Below the pieces are notes generated by a model. That model was not told the origin of the DNA and ran no database searches. It saw only the letters and a list, made by a program, of their open reading frames with translations. 64,000 bases of DNA from Dastarcus helophoroides (Eukaryota > Arthropoda > Insecta > Coleoptera > Bothrideridae). The stretch's first letter is position 1. Each line of letters opens with the position of its first letter. The position numbers and the translations under genes were made by a program. Below are positions 24,088 through 34,119 of the stretch, piece by piece. Location: assembly GCA_028583605.1 (NCBI GenBank), contig CM053333.1, forward strand, positions 29,119,302 through 29,183,301, written 5' to 3'.

Positions 24088-24391
24088 ACGTAAACAATAA
24101 TGTGAAACTAGCGCCCTCTAGGGGAAGGATCAAAATAAACCAAAATTTGTAATTCTCACACCGAAAAACATAAAACTCCAAAATATTAAGTTAATAGCAT
24201 CAAAAGTTTCTCAGTTATTGAGAAATTTCAGAATAAAATTTACACTTTGAACACAATGTATCTCATTGTGTTCAAATCAAGTTCTCATACCAGCGACATT
24301 GGTATTAGGCATGTTAGGCTCAATCGTAATATTTTTGTGCGTAGTATCCCCAGTTTAGCATTGTACCATTCTTTCTGACTCACCCTGTATA
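24088..24391 (+). repeat. Family C repeat, single arm
   Basis: Contains TAGCGCCCTCTAGGGG, CACACCGAAAAACATAAAA and the terminal TTCTGACTCACCCTGTATA. The same arm occurs in inverted pairs at 44028-45310 and 63060-63815. Confidence 0.65.
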
Positions 24392-24622
24392 ATCTGAATT
24401 CTTATTCCCTGAAAGTAAATGACCAATTATTGTCATGAAGGCGGAAACTGGTACATTAGTAAATAGTGGAGTGACGTCAAAACTTACCAATCAATTATAT
24501 CGTTAGAATCTAGAATTAATCCGGAAAACAATTCTACAAAAACTTTAGAAGTCAGGATATATCACGATGTATTTCTGGCGCATGACTTGATAATGTTGGA
24601 TAAATATTTTGAAATATTTTAC

Positions 24623-24626
24623 ATGG
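24623..24626. other. Left 4-bp target duplication of the 4.05-kb transposon
   Basis: ATGG directly before the left terminal repeat. The same ATGG follows the right terminal repeat at 28676-28679. Confidence 0.6.
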
Positions 24627-24911
24627 CGTCACCCTAATATTACAAGGTCTTATGTAACAATTATGTCATTTTGAGAAAAATTTGTTTAAAAAAATGACCC
24701 TAGATCCAAGTCAGTCAGTTTGATATTTTTTAAAATTTTTTTTCAAAGGGTGTTTTATTCGAGGCAATCAAGGTGCTTTTAATAAAAACATCCCAAAAAA
24801 TGCAAAACTCTCAAAAAAACATTTATTTAAAAAAAACATAGAACTCTGATATTCTTAAACCTTTTTTTTGTTTCAATAGAGGTAACATAGAACTTTGGAA
24901 CTGAATATTTC

Positions 24912-27318
24912 CTAAAAACAAAATAAACAAAACTTAATTTTTTTTTTATTCAAAATTGAATCATAATATTGCCTATCCATTTCAGGAATCCACTTATACA
25001 TGGATTTTATTGCATCCACCTTAGCTTGTGGCAGTGCAACAATTTTATCACACTTTTTTAATTGCAAAGGAATGGTCGGTCCTGTTTCCGCCGTAACGTG
25101 AGCCTTTTGCAAATTTCGTTGATGCAAGTTTGCGGTCTTAAATACCTCAGATTCTCCTGTCGGTTCAAAAGATTCCTTATACTTGAGCTTATAAAAGTTT
25201 TTTGAAAATTGTAAAGATACAATTTTTGAGAATGGAACAGTGTTGTAGTTCAACTGACTTGAGTAGGACTAAAAATCTATGAAGTCTTGTTTCTTCATTT
25301 GAATTATTGTGTAGGGTTTTTGTCAGTTTACTTTCAGTAGAAAGCGAAGAAGTAATACCGGGGAATAATATTCTACTTTGTTTAATGACCTTTCTATAGA
25401 GCTGTGGATGGCATCTACTTCTTGGATACAAGAATGTCATGGAACAAAAAATTTCATTGTAATATTTTGTAGATTTTTGTAGGTTTAAATAAGGTGAGAG
25501 AGAGCATAGCTCATAAGACTGTTTCTGTTTTGAGGAACGCAGCTATCGCTCCACAAAATTATTTCTGTAAATTCTGGATGGTCTTCCATTATTTTATCCA
25601 ATATTTTATAGACTGCGCTTGCCATGTCATTTCCTGTTCTCCCATGTAAAGCCTCGGTTCATATCGCACAATAAACTTTTTTCCGACAGATAGGTGACCA
25701 GTCATATTGTAAACATTCAATTTGCTCTTATAAAAAAAGTTTTTTATATCTGCCTTTGGGAAGTCAACACGTTTTTGAGATCAAAACATAATATGGGCTT
25801 TCCACTTTCCTTATCTTTTTGTTTCTGTTCCCTCATGTATTCATTTTCTTTCAAATACTCTATATGCGTTCTTTCTGAATTTTCATCCACCGTATTCTCT
25901 TTTTTCTTCACTTTCATTTCTTCGCAAGTATCGCATCTATCTTTTCGTGGTTTATGAAAGGCTATGTTAAAAGAATTGCAAAATATTTTTCTATATACGC
26001 AAAATAAAACCGGAGTTTTTTGATGATAATTTGCATATTCTAAATACAATTCATAGAACTTTTTAATGCTCATTTCGCTTTGGAAATATTCTTTGTTGCT
26101 TTTTTTGCGGCAATAATGTGATTCCACTCGCGGAATCAAGTTAATATGCAGCTTGACGAAATCACTATCTTCAGGTGATGTTACCCGTTTTTGATGTTTC
26201 CCTTGCTTACTTTCACGTAATGTATTGGTCAAGGTTTTATTTGCATGAACTGTATAGATTGGTTTCTGGCTAATACATAACGCCCCAGTGTAAAAAGCTT
26301 TGCATACTTGAATTTTATGTCCATTCAACTTAAAGTAAAACCTAAAGGTTCTACTCTTTCTAGAATTTTCATTATTATTGCCTTTTCTTCTTCTCCAAGG
26401 AACGTCAACTTCGGTGGTGTTTAAAATATAATTTTTCTTTTCAGTAGCACAAAGCAAATAATAATTCTTAAAAATGTCCTTTCTTTGATCGTCACTTGCG
26501 AGAGCACTTAAATAAGCATTTCTGGATACAATCTTTTGTATTTTTAATTTCTTTTGCCAAAACTGCTTTTTTTCGGGAAGAAATATAGTCAAGGCCCCGA
26601 TCAAATCTTGCTTTTCTTACATTACATGCCCATTCTGAAGTATTACTCTTCCGTTTTCGTGTCAATATTTTTTTGTTTCATCGATTATATCTTCTCTAGA
26701 ACCAGTAGTTGGATTTTGAGGATTTTCTGCGATATGGTCACCCTCAGAATCCTGGGGATGGGGTTCTTCTTCAGATGCTTCTTCGATCTGAATTTTATTG
26801 TTTACTGAAACTTGTTTTCTCGTTGGAGTCCCTAATACTGGGATCATAGAACAACCAGGCCGACTCCTAAAAAAAAATTAAATGAAAAATATCCCCAACA
26901 CCAAGATTAGGCCATTACCTGCTGGAATCAGTTTGTAAATGTGAAGAAGCATCTTTACTTGCATCAGATTGCATTTGCAGATTTTTGGATTTGAAATCAT
27001 GCCTATTATTTAAGGCTCGATTTATGGTTAATTTCTTAATCTCAAAAGAGCCAGGTTTATTTCTAAAAAATACAAAAACAACCGTTGTCTAAAATAGAAT
27101 TATTACTTTCACTGCTACTGCTACTTGAAGATTGGGAAGACTTGGGAATATCGTAATAGCGGCCGTGAATTTTTATTCTAAAAAAAATATTGCTTCAAGC
27201 CCCCTAACCTAATTTACAAAATAATGTTTTACCTGACTACTTTTTTTGATGTTTTTTGATGTGGTAGGAATTCCCCATCTTTATTAGAGTCATAGCCACT
27301 TGAATAACTATCACTCAT
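24912..27318 (-). pseudogene. Broken four-exon transposase-like gene of the 4.05-kb element
   Basis: The start ATG is at 27318 (reading MSDSYSSGYDSNKDGEF). Introns with GT..AG ends are visible at 27178-27232, 27063-27106 and 26867-26918. Exons 1-2 and 3-4 join in frame; exon 2 to exon 3 is out by one base. The body includes TFRFYFKLNGHKIQVCKAF, SHYCRKKSNKEYF, KPRKDRCDTCEE and CFDLKNVL. It then continues in shifted frames with IILWSDSCVPQNRN and QEVDAIHSSIERSLNKVEYY, ending at 24912. A Cys/His cluster, an FDL block, a WSD.C..QNRN block and a QEVD..HS block in this order match a multi-copy protein family common in insect genomes that behaves like a transposase. At least four frameshifts are needed, so it is not functional. 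Catalytic residues are not assigned. Confidence 0.75.
27233..27318 (-). other. Exon 1 of the broken transposase-like gene
   Basis: ATG at 27318, 86 bases. The donor after GTAGTCAG is GTAAAAC (intron 27178-27232, 55 bases, ending TTTTTTTTAG). Ends in phase 2 and joins exon 2 in frame. Confidence 0.6.
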
Positions 27319-27399
27319 TTTGATATTTTAAAACAGAACACTGCCAAAAACCGTTAATTACATGCTCCCACAATTTAGAACTAAACAATGTAACATAAC

Positions 27400-28368
27400 T
27401 AGTCTTGCGCATTATAGTTCGCAACTGGGAGCGATCAGTTTAGTTCGCAGCTCTTTGGCGAACTAGGTCGTTCTTTTAGTTCGTTAGTTCGCAGCTCGGT
27501 CCCGCTCACTAAGCGATAGGTGATCTGTTGTATTACATTGGCAGTCGAGCTGGTCGCTCTTTTAGGTCATTATTTCGCAGTTCGAAAGCGGGAAATTACA
27601 GATCGCGACGGAGCTATTTTGTTAGTTATTTTATTTTACATGGATTTGACTTTTTTGATAATTCAACAAATGTAAAGTACTTATGAAAATTATTTTAAAT
27701 GGGTTTATTAAAATGAATACAAAATTCTATTTTAAAAATAATTAACCTGTTAATCCTCTTGATGTATTTAAAATAATAAACGAGGGTACTCATAAAAAAA
27801 TCTTGTAACAACAATAATCAGATAAAAAAATTATTACATTTATGTTAAAGCCAGTCAAACAAACATTAAACTATAATTATTATAAAAGGAAATCCGCAAA
27901 GTAGTATACTGATGATGCTTTAACAACAAAGCTGGTTGAAACGTGACTTTTTTTAAATTAATTATAGGATGGCCAGCTATTATTATGACCAACAATAGTC
28001 TTTTCTGTAGATGCGGGTGACTATTTAATCTGTATCTGGTTTACCCTCTATTCAATTGGACAATGAAAACATACATTGTTTTTCGTGGGTTTTAAGATTT
28101 AAGGATTTTTGTCCGTCTTGCCATCTGAATTTGAGCCCGTGAATGAACGATTAGGAACGCGTAAAGCATAAACAATGACGCGACCAAACGACGGCTGTAT
28201 CACTCGGCTCACTATCGCTTATCGCCTTAACAAGTCTGTCTCGGGAAAGGAACGAACGAACTAAAAGAGCGGACGAACTAAAGACCTACGGAGGTGGGAA
28301 CTAGTTCGCGTAGTTCGTCTGTGGGAGCGCTCTTTCGAACTAGGTCGTTCGCGAACTGCGCAAGACTA
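27400..28368. mobile_element. Non-autonomous hAT-type element, 969 bp, nested
   Basis: The ends TAGTCTTGCGCA and TGCGCAAGACTA are a perfect 12-bp inverted pair. They are flanked by a perfect 8-bp direct repeat AACATAAC (27392-27399 and 28369-28376), the target length of the hAT superfamily. Both subterminal regions are rich in TAGTTCG words (for example 27415, 27463, 27479, 28303 and 28335), as expected for transposase binding sites. There is no transposase frame. It sits about 80 bp upstream of the ATG of the broken gene and splits the host transposon. At 27909 a CTGATGATGCTTTAACAAC stretch followed by GAAACGTG is discussed as a possible ribozyme-like motif. Confidence 0.85.
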
Positions 28369-28739
28369 AACATAACCTAAAATTTGTAGAAAATGGAATA
28401 ACAAGGTTGTATGTTGCAACATAGGACTAAGTAATAGTATTTTTATTTAAAAAAATAAATTACGAAGTCCTATGTTTAACATACACCCTTGGTATACACA
28501 TGACTTATTATTTTTGACATACACCTTTGATTTCCACAGGATTAACAGAGTTCTATGAGAGCTAAAGTGTTCGTTCGATAATTGTAACATAATTTATGTC
28601 ACATAGGACAATGTTACACCAAGAACTTAAAATATTCAAAAATTTTACATAGGACCTTGTAATATTAGGGTGACGATGGGTAAATTTATAGTGCTGACAA
28701 GAGAGCATTAATTTTGCATACATAATCAATATTGTTAAT

Positions 28740-30175
28740 ATAACAGTACTACCAGAGAGCAAGTTTGGATAATTCCACTGACATCTGGAAAAATACAAAA
28801 AATTAAGAAATAATGTGACCAAGCTTATAAGGAAGAAAAAGAAAAATTACTACACAAATTTAATTAATCAAAACAAAAATGATAGCAAATAGATGTGGAA
28901 AGTACTCAAAAAAGTTATGGACGGTGCTCAAAGAACTTCTCCCGCAAAAATGGAATTTGATAATATTAAATTAACTAACCCCCAAGACATTGCTGAAAAT
29001 TATAACAAAATTATTGTAAGTGGCATTGAACTACTAGTACACTCAAATCCATCAACAAGAATAACTATTTTAAATAAACCTGTTAAGAGTACGTTGATGC
29101 TAAAATCATTTACCTACAAAGAAGTATCAAAAACCATTAGGAAGGCAAAATGATCATCGACCGATTTAATCACGAAATCTGTCATAGAAGCCGGTGGAGA
29201 GTTCATTACAACCAAATTGACTGATATATACCATAAATCAATTTCCACTGCCATTTTTCCATCAGGCTTGAGTAATTTTGCTCAGATAAAAAGCACCGAA
29301 TTCAATACAACCCAGTGATAACAGACCTGTTAATACCATGCCATAACTCGAAAAAAATTTTGAGTCATTAATATACACCCAACTTATTAATTACGTAAAC
29401 TCCAACAATATTTTAATTTAACAGCAATCAGGTTTTCGTGGTAAACACTTCTGTGAATCTTCTCTGCAATTAATAATATCAAAGTGGAAAAAATGGTTGG
29501 ACAATAGTAATTATGTAGCTATTGCGCATTTCTCGATTTAAAGCGTGCTTTCGAAACTATTGATAGATCGATTCATCTGGTGAAGCTAGCTAGCTACTAG
29601 CTGCTAGCTAGCTAGCAGTAGAATAGTTTAGTTCATATCTGTTTGGTAGAAGTCAGAAAACAGCTATTGATGGATTTTTCTCTAATCTTGTCAGCAACAT
29701 TAATGGAGTTTCACAAGGATCGATCCTTGGGCCAATATTATGTTTATTGTATATCAATGGCATTAATAATGTTATTGGTGTTCCAAATACATTCTTAAAT
29801 TTTTTGTGGATGATACCCTCGTTACTGTGCTTGATAATATCATTTACAGGGCTATTGATAAAATATACTTAGTATTAGATTCAATGAGTCACTAGTTACA
29901 GACAAATAATCTAATGTACGATCAATAATATTAAACCAAACAAATTTACCATATGTCAATGAGATCAAATATTTAGGGGTTATTGTGGATTCATCCTTGA
30001 ACTTTAACAATTATGCTAAGACTGCTGTTGATAAACTTTCATCTAGAGTTAAATATTTTTGGCGCATTTGTCAATCTTTATATCTTCCAGCTAGAATTAA
30101 TCTTTATGTCATAGATTGCTCCTTTATTCATATATTGCCCAACAACTTGCAGAAAATGCATAATTTTGCTATTTA
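28740..30175 (+). pseudogene. LINE reverse transcriptase, 5'-truncated, broken (part 1)
   Basis: Begins within the ORF2 linker (YKKLRNNVTKLIRKKKKNYY) and MWKVLKKVMDG (28893). Frameshifted reverse-transcriptase motifs follow: FLDLKRAFETIDR (motif A, 29529-29567), NGVSQGSILGPILCLLYIN (motif B, from 29702) and FVDDT (motif C, 29803-29817). Then comes LNFNNYAKTAVDKLSSRVKYF, ending at KMHNFAI. The order and spacing fit a Jockey/CR1-type LINE. No endonuclease domain remains. Stops and frameshifts show it is dead. It is interrupted near 30175 by the Tigger element and resumes at 32886. Confidence 0.8.
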
Positions 30176-30331
30176 ACAGTTGTGATTTTTTTCAATATTT
30201 TTAGGTGTACACAGAAATAAAAATAAAATGCATTGACAGGTTAATATATGTAATATATTACGGAAACACTGTTTTTTTATTTAATTACAATACATTAAAC
30301 AGAAGAACAAGAAATAAAACCAGGTGTTTTA

Positions 30332-32080
30332 TTATCCTTCATCACTGTCAGAAATTACTCTCATTCTTTTTTTCGGAATCGAAGGTTCGAATTCACTTTC
30401 ATCACTCGAAGTTATTTGTGCCGATTCGATGTTTGAAGCAGAAATATTTACATTATGAGATATGGTAATAAAATCGGTTATTAACAATTGCTTTGAATTT
30501 TTTGTAAGATCTTTGTAAACTTCTTCATATTGAGCCAAGCAGCGATTTATGTCACGTTGGAATCGTAAAGCCCTTTCAACGTTTGTGTCATTTTGTATAA
30601 AATGATTACCCAGCTTTCTTCCCAATGCGAGTCCTTCGCGGATGACTTTAGCAGTGAATGTTATTGGTACTAATTCCTCTTCATCAGATTTGTCAGACTC
30701 ACTTTCGCAAACTAAGTTAACTAAATCATCCTCACTTAGTTCTTTATCAGCCATTAACTCTGCGATATCATCATCAGTAAAATCATCAAAACCTTCTCCG
30801 CCCAATGAACGCGCCATCTGTACTATCTGCGAATATTCATCATTTAACGTTGAAATGGAATGTTCATTTTTGACTGCATTTGGCCACAATTTTTTCCAAC
30901 AGCTATTGAGCGTTGTTTCCTTAATCGCAGTGTATGATAAGGTGATATGCTTCACACAGTCTAATATTGTAAAATTTTTCTAAGCACTAATATCTGTTAA
31001 AGATTCATTGTTCTCCATTTGTTCCAAAATATATGTAAAGGCTCGTTTTATGTACAAAGCTTTGAAAGTAGAAATTATGCCTTGGTCCAATGGTTGTAAT
31101 AATGAAGTTGTATTTTTTGGTAAAAATTTTACTTCAACGTTCTCATATTCTAGATCTTGTGGGTGACCCGGCGCATTGTCAATTAACAAAAGCACTTTAA
31201 AAGGAAATCCCTTTGAACTTAAATATTTTTTGGCATCTGGGATAAAACATTCATGAAACCATTCAGTAAACATTGCAGCAGTAACCCACGCTTTCTTATT
31301 AGCCCTCCAATAAACGGGAAGATTATTGATGTTTACTCCTTTAAAGGCACGGGGCATTTTTGATTTGTTAATCACTAATGGTTTCATAATATAATCTCCT
31401 GAAGCATTGCTACAGAAAAGAATTGTTATGCAATCTTTTGCTGCTTCATGACCACTAGCCGATTTATAAAATTTTGAGACATAAGTCCTTTCAGGCATTT
31501 TTTTCCAGAATAACCCTGGCTCATCAGCATTGAAAACCTGATCAGGGGTGTATGAATTGTCGTTAATAATTTCTGCAAAGTTTGCTGGATATTCTTGGGC
31601 TGCATCTACGTCGCCAGAAGCCAGTTTACCTTTTAATTTTAAGCTGTGTAAAGAATGTCTTATTTTAAATCTTTTAAACCAGCCATGACTTGCCAAAAAA
31701 TTTGGGTTCTTTTCAGTTGAAGAAGAAGATGGTAATTGCTCTACAATTTTTTCGTAAATTCGTAATGCTTTATTTGTTATTGCGCTTGTATCAATGGGTA
31801 CTCTTTTTTGTGTTTGATCTTCTATCCAAAGCATTAACGCTTTCTTCATTTTTTCCATTGCGATATTTCTGGTGTATGATGTTATGCCCATACTTGTGGT
31901 GTTTCCAGCTGCAACACTCTTTCTAATTGTGTCTTCATTTGTTCTAATAGTTCTTATTCTAGCTTCGTTCATGCTATATGATTTTGCAACATCTACTACT
32001 CTATCTCCCTTTCGTAAGCGATCCAAAATTTCGATTTTAGTTTCTAAAAAAATAACTTTTCTTTTAACTTCTTTCTTCAT
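30332..32080 (-). pseudogene. Tigger/pogo transposase, one in-frame stop
   Basis: A single reading frame of about 582 codons from the ATG at 32080 to 30332, interrupted only by TAG at 30980. The N-terminus has a psq/CENP-B-like helix-turn-helix (residues about 14-55, EILDRLRKGDRVVDVAKSYS) and a second CENP-B type domain (about 75-155, GWFKRFKIRH). The DDE_1 core has D186 (FNADEPGLFW), D301 (LLIDNAPGH) and D332 (LLQPLDQGI). The 30-residue gap between the last two Asp fits the DDxD triad of the pogo family. The frame reopens after the stop with KNFTILDCVKHITLSY and an acidic Ser/Asp/Glu-rich tail. The stop sits where relatives usually have Trp, so one substitution probably inactivated it. Its good preservation suggests a recent arrival. 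Confidence 0.85.
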
Positions 32081-32110
32081 TATAAGCCTATAATTTTTTT
32101 TTTAATTTAT

Positions 32111-32559
32111 GGTAATTTTGCTGTGATTAAAGTAAAATTCAGAGGGAAAAAATGCGCGAAATTTTGGAGGGAAAATTAAAAACTTTTATTTTTTATTAAA
32201 TATTTATTTCTTTATTATATTTTGAATAAAACTTTATCAAAGCGTAAGAGAGAATTCTACCTAATGTTGATTGGTTAACTAAAGAAAATCAACAAATTAT
32301 ATATTATAATAATTGTTTTTTTCATTAATTTACAAGTACTAAGCGCCAAATAAGAACAAAATTATACCTTTAATAAAAGAACCAGTTGTTTTAATTCACC
32401 ATAACTAGACTGTTTAACAAAAGTTTAATAATTAATTTTTATTTAAATTAAAATGTTTTGATTTTTTTATTTTAATTAAACCTATTTGGTAAATTGCCAT
32501 AATTTCCCTCCAAAATTTCCCGCATTTTTTTCCTTTGAATTTTACTTTAATCACAGCCG
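32111..32559. mobile_element. MITE with long TIRs and 9-bp TSD, nested in the Tigger element
   Basis: The arms at about 32111-32175 and 32498-32559 are reverse complements over some 55 bases, including GCTGTGATTAAAGTAAAATT and AAATTTTGGAGGGAAA. A 9-bp direct repeat TTAATTTAT flanks it (32102-32110 and 32560-32568). A 9-bp duplication with long inverted arms suggests a Mutator-like (MULE) MITE. It lies 30 bp upstream of the transposase ATG and so may have cut that gene from its promoter. Confidence 0.7.
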
Positions 32560-32885
32560 TTAATTTATAATAATCTAAATTATGCACTCACTTGTAATTT
32601 ACGAATATGGAAAATTAAATCTTTCAGAAACTGTGAAACTTTCACTCAAATACAATTTTCCGTAGATAAAACTTTAATTTTATGCGAAGAAATACAGACA
32701 CAGTGTGCGTGTGCAGCAAGTCAGCACATAGGCTCGGGATTCCCCGTGAGATGTGTACACAGCGCACGTGTTCAATCACAGTAGCATTTAGTAGAGTGCG
32801 ATAAAAACAAAAAAAAACTTATTTGGAAAACCGTGTAAAAGCGAAAACGTGTAAAACAAGTGCCGTGTAAATCGGGGATAGGTGT

Positions 32886-33250
32886 ACTAGAAAATAGAAA
32901 ATTAAGAATCATTTTGCGATGTAATAGCCAGGTAAGTATTGATTTCATGCTTGAAGGTCTTCAATTTTTGTCTGTAAAACAATGTCTTTTTTATCTAAAT
33001 ATGTGCTTTATTTTTAAAATTATTAAAAACCTTTTGCCGAGTTATCTAAAAATTTGTATTATTAATGTTAGAGATATTCACGACTGTAATACCCACAACA
33101 CAAATAGCTTTAATATAAACAGGGCAAAATACCAAAAGGTCGCTATTTTTTGAAGGTTTATGTGAATTCAACAACTTTCCTGCTGCTATAAAGTTATAAT
33201 TTCCTATATCAACTTAAGAATCTTTTACGAAAAGTTATCCCTAAGAAATA
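32886..33250 (+). pseudogene. LINE reverse transcriptase C-terminus (part 2)
   Basis: Resumes the interrupted LINE: RKLRIILRCN, FMLEGLQFLSVKQCLFYLN, FIFKIIKNLLPSYL and DIHDCNTHNTNSFNI, typical of the C-terminal thumb end of Jockey/CR1-type proteins. The open frame ends at 33151. A further piece (INLRIFYEKL) follows in another frame. Confidence 0.7.
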
Positions 33251-33516
33251 GCTTTGGAAATTTATATATACATGTTTTTTTAATATGTAAGATTAATTTT
33301 TTGTAATTTCATCACAATATGTAATTATATTATATACATTTATATAAACTACTACTTTTACCAAAGTAACCTTTATTAGTTTTTGGGGTCTTGAGAGTGC
33401 ATCTTTTCTCTCTTGAAATGTGGGACTTTGGTAGCTTGGCATTTTTGAAACAAATTTTTGGTTGAAAACAGACAGGATCCGCACCAAAGATGTCTTAGAT
33501 CTGGTTTATTTTTGCA
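33251..33516. other. Unassigned gap
   Basis: AT-rich. A TTTATTTTTGCAG at 33504-33516, directly before the Penelope-like frame, looks like a splice acceptor, but no upstream exon is recognised. Confidence 0.25.
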
Positions 33517-33714
33517 GAACGTCAACATGAGACCAAACATAAGATTCTCTTTGATAATACTATTTTAATTACCTGAAATATTCCTAATTACTCTAATAGG
33601 AAGATACGCGAGACCATTAAAATTGAAAAGTTCCCGAAAAAGATCATCAACAGAGCCGACGGTTACATGCTTTCCTCCATCTGGAAATCAACCATAAGTA
33701 ATTTTCGGGAGTAA
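33517..33714 (+). pseudogene. Penelope-like element, C-terminal coding end
   Basis: Reads ERQHETKHKILFDNTILIT, a TGA, then NIPNYSNRKIRETIKIEKFP, INRADGYMLSSIWKSTISNF and TAA. The blocks RKIRE.I.I.K and DGY.LS..W match the C-terminal part of Penelope-like proteins, downstream of the GIY-YIG nuclease. One in-frame stop and no upstream RT mean this is a 5'-truncated remnant. The family F array follows directly, which ties that array to the 3' region of this element type. Confidence 0.65.
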
Positions 33715-33754
33715 TCGCGTAGACGAATAATATGTAACGTTTTTATTTCCCTTC

Positions 33755-34115
33755 CGATTAGAAGAGTTTCGCCTATGGTACGGTGAACATACTGAGTTAC
33801 CGTGTTCTTCTGTCTTATCCATCCTTTGTGCCATTACTAATTGTCTATTTCAAAAGAGCTTCGCCTCTGGTATGATGGGCATACTGAGTTACGGTGCTCC
33901 TCTGTCTCAACAATCTTGTCCTTTGTATCAATTGTCATTTCAGAAGAGTTTTGTTCCATATATGGTGGACATACTGAGTTATTGTGCTCTGCTATTTTGG
34001 ATTTGGATTTTTATTTCTTGTTTATTTTCCATGCATGTTTGTAATTTTAATTTGTTGTTTCTTTTGTTCCTGAAACAGCCTATTTACGATGGTGAACAAA
34101 ACGTAGAACACGTTT
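33755..34115 (+). repeat. Family F array and tail after the Penelope-like end
   Basis: Three monomers near 33762, 33857 and 33948 (TTCGCCTCTGGTATGATGG / CATACTGAGTTACGGTGC), then a T-rich stretch and the tail CCTGAAACAGCCTATTTACG at 34072. The tail also follows family F arrays at 22446 and 55963. I infer that it is the 3' non-coding region of a Penelope-like family. Confidence 0.6.
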
Positions 34116-34119
34116 AGTA

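Larger units (their letters stand above)
24627..28675 (-). mobile_element. 4.05-kb DNA transposon (4-bp TSD, 31-bp TIRs), carrying a nested hAT element
   Basis: The terminal inverted repeats at 24627-24657 and 28645-28675 begin CGTCACCCTAATATTACA and agree over 31 bp with one mismatch. ATGG flanks both ends. Inside lie a broken minus-strand transposase-like gene (24912-27318) and a later hAT-type insertion (27400-28368). Without the insertion the element is about 3.07 kb. ACATAGGA-like words recur near the right end (28415, 28445, 28600). A 4-bp target duplication is described for the Sola superfamily, but I cannot confirm that assignment. Confidence 0.8.
30180..32884 (-). mobile_element. Tigger/pogo DNA transposon inserted in the LINE
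   Basis: The LINE reading frame stops near KMHNFAI (30175) and resumes at RKLRIILRCN (about 32900). The right end is TA-flanked: read inward from 32884 it is CACCTATCCCCGATTTACAC, typical of Tigger ends. The matching left end is not obvious between 30175 and 30330, so that boundary is approximate. The element holds a nearly complete transposase gene and a nested MITE. Confidence 0.75.

Noticed and set aside
29583..29625. CTAGCTAGC-rich palindromic stretch
   Set aside because: Short local slippage inside the decayed LINE, with no larger structure.
30642..30983. 113-codon Ser-rich plus-strand frame
   Set aside because: Mirror reading of the acidic tail of the Tigger transposase.
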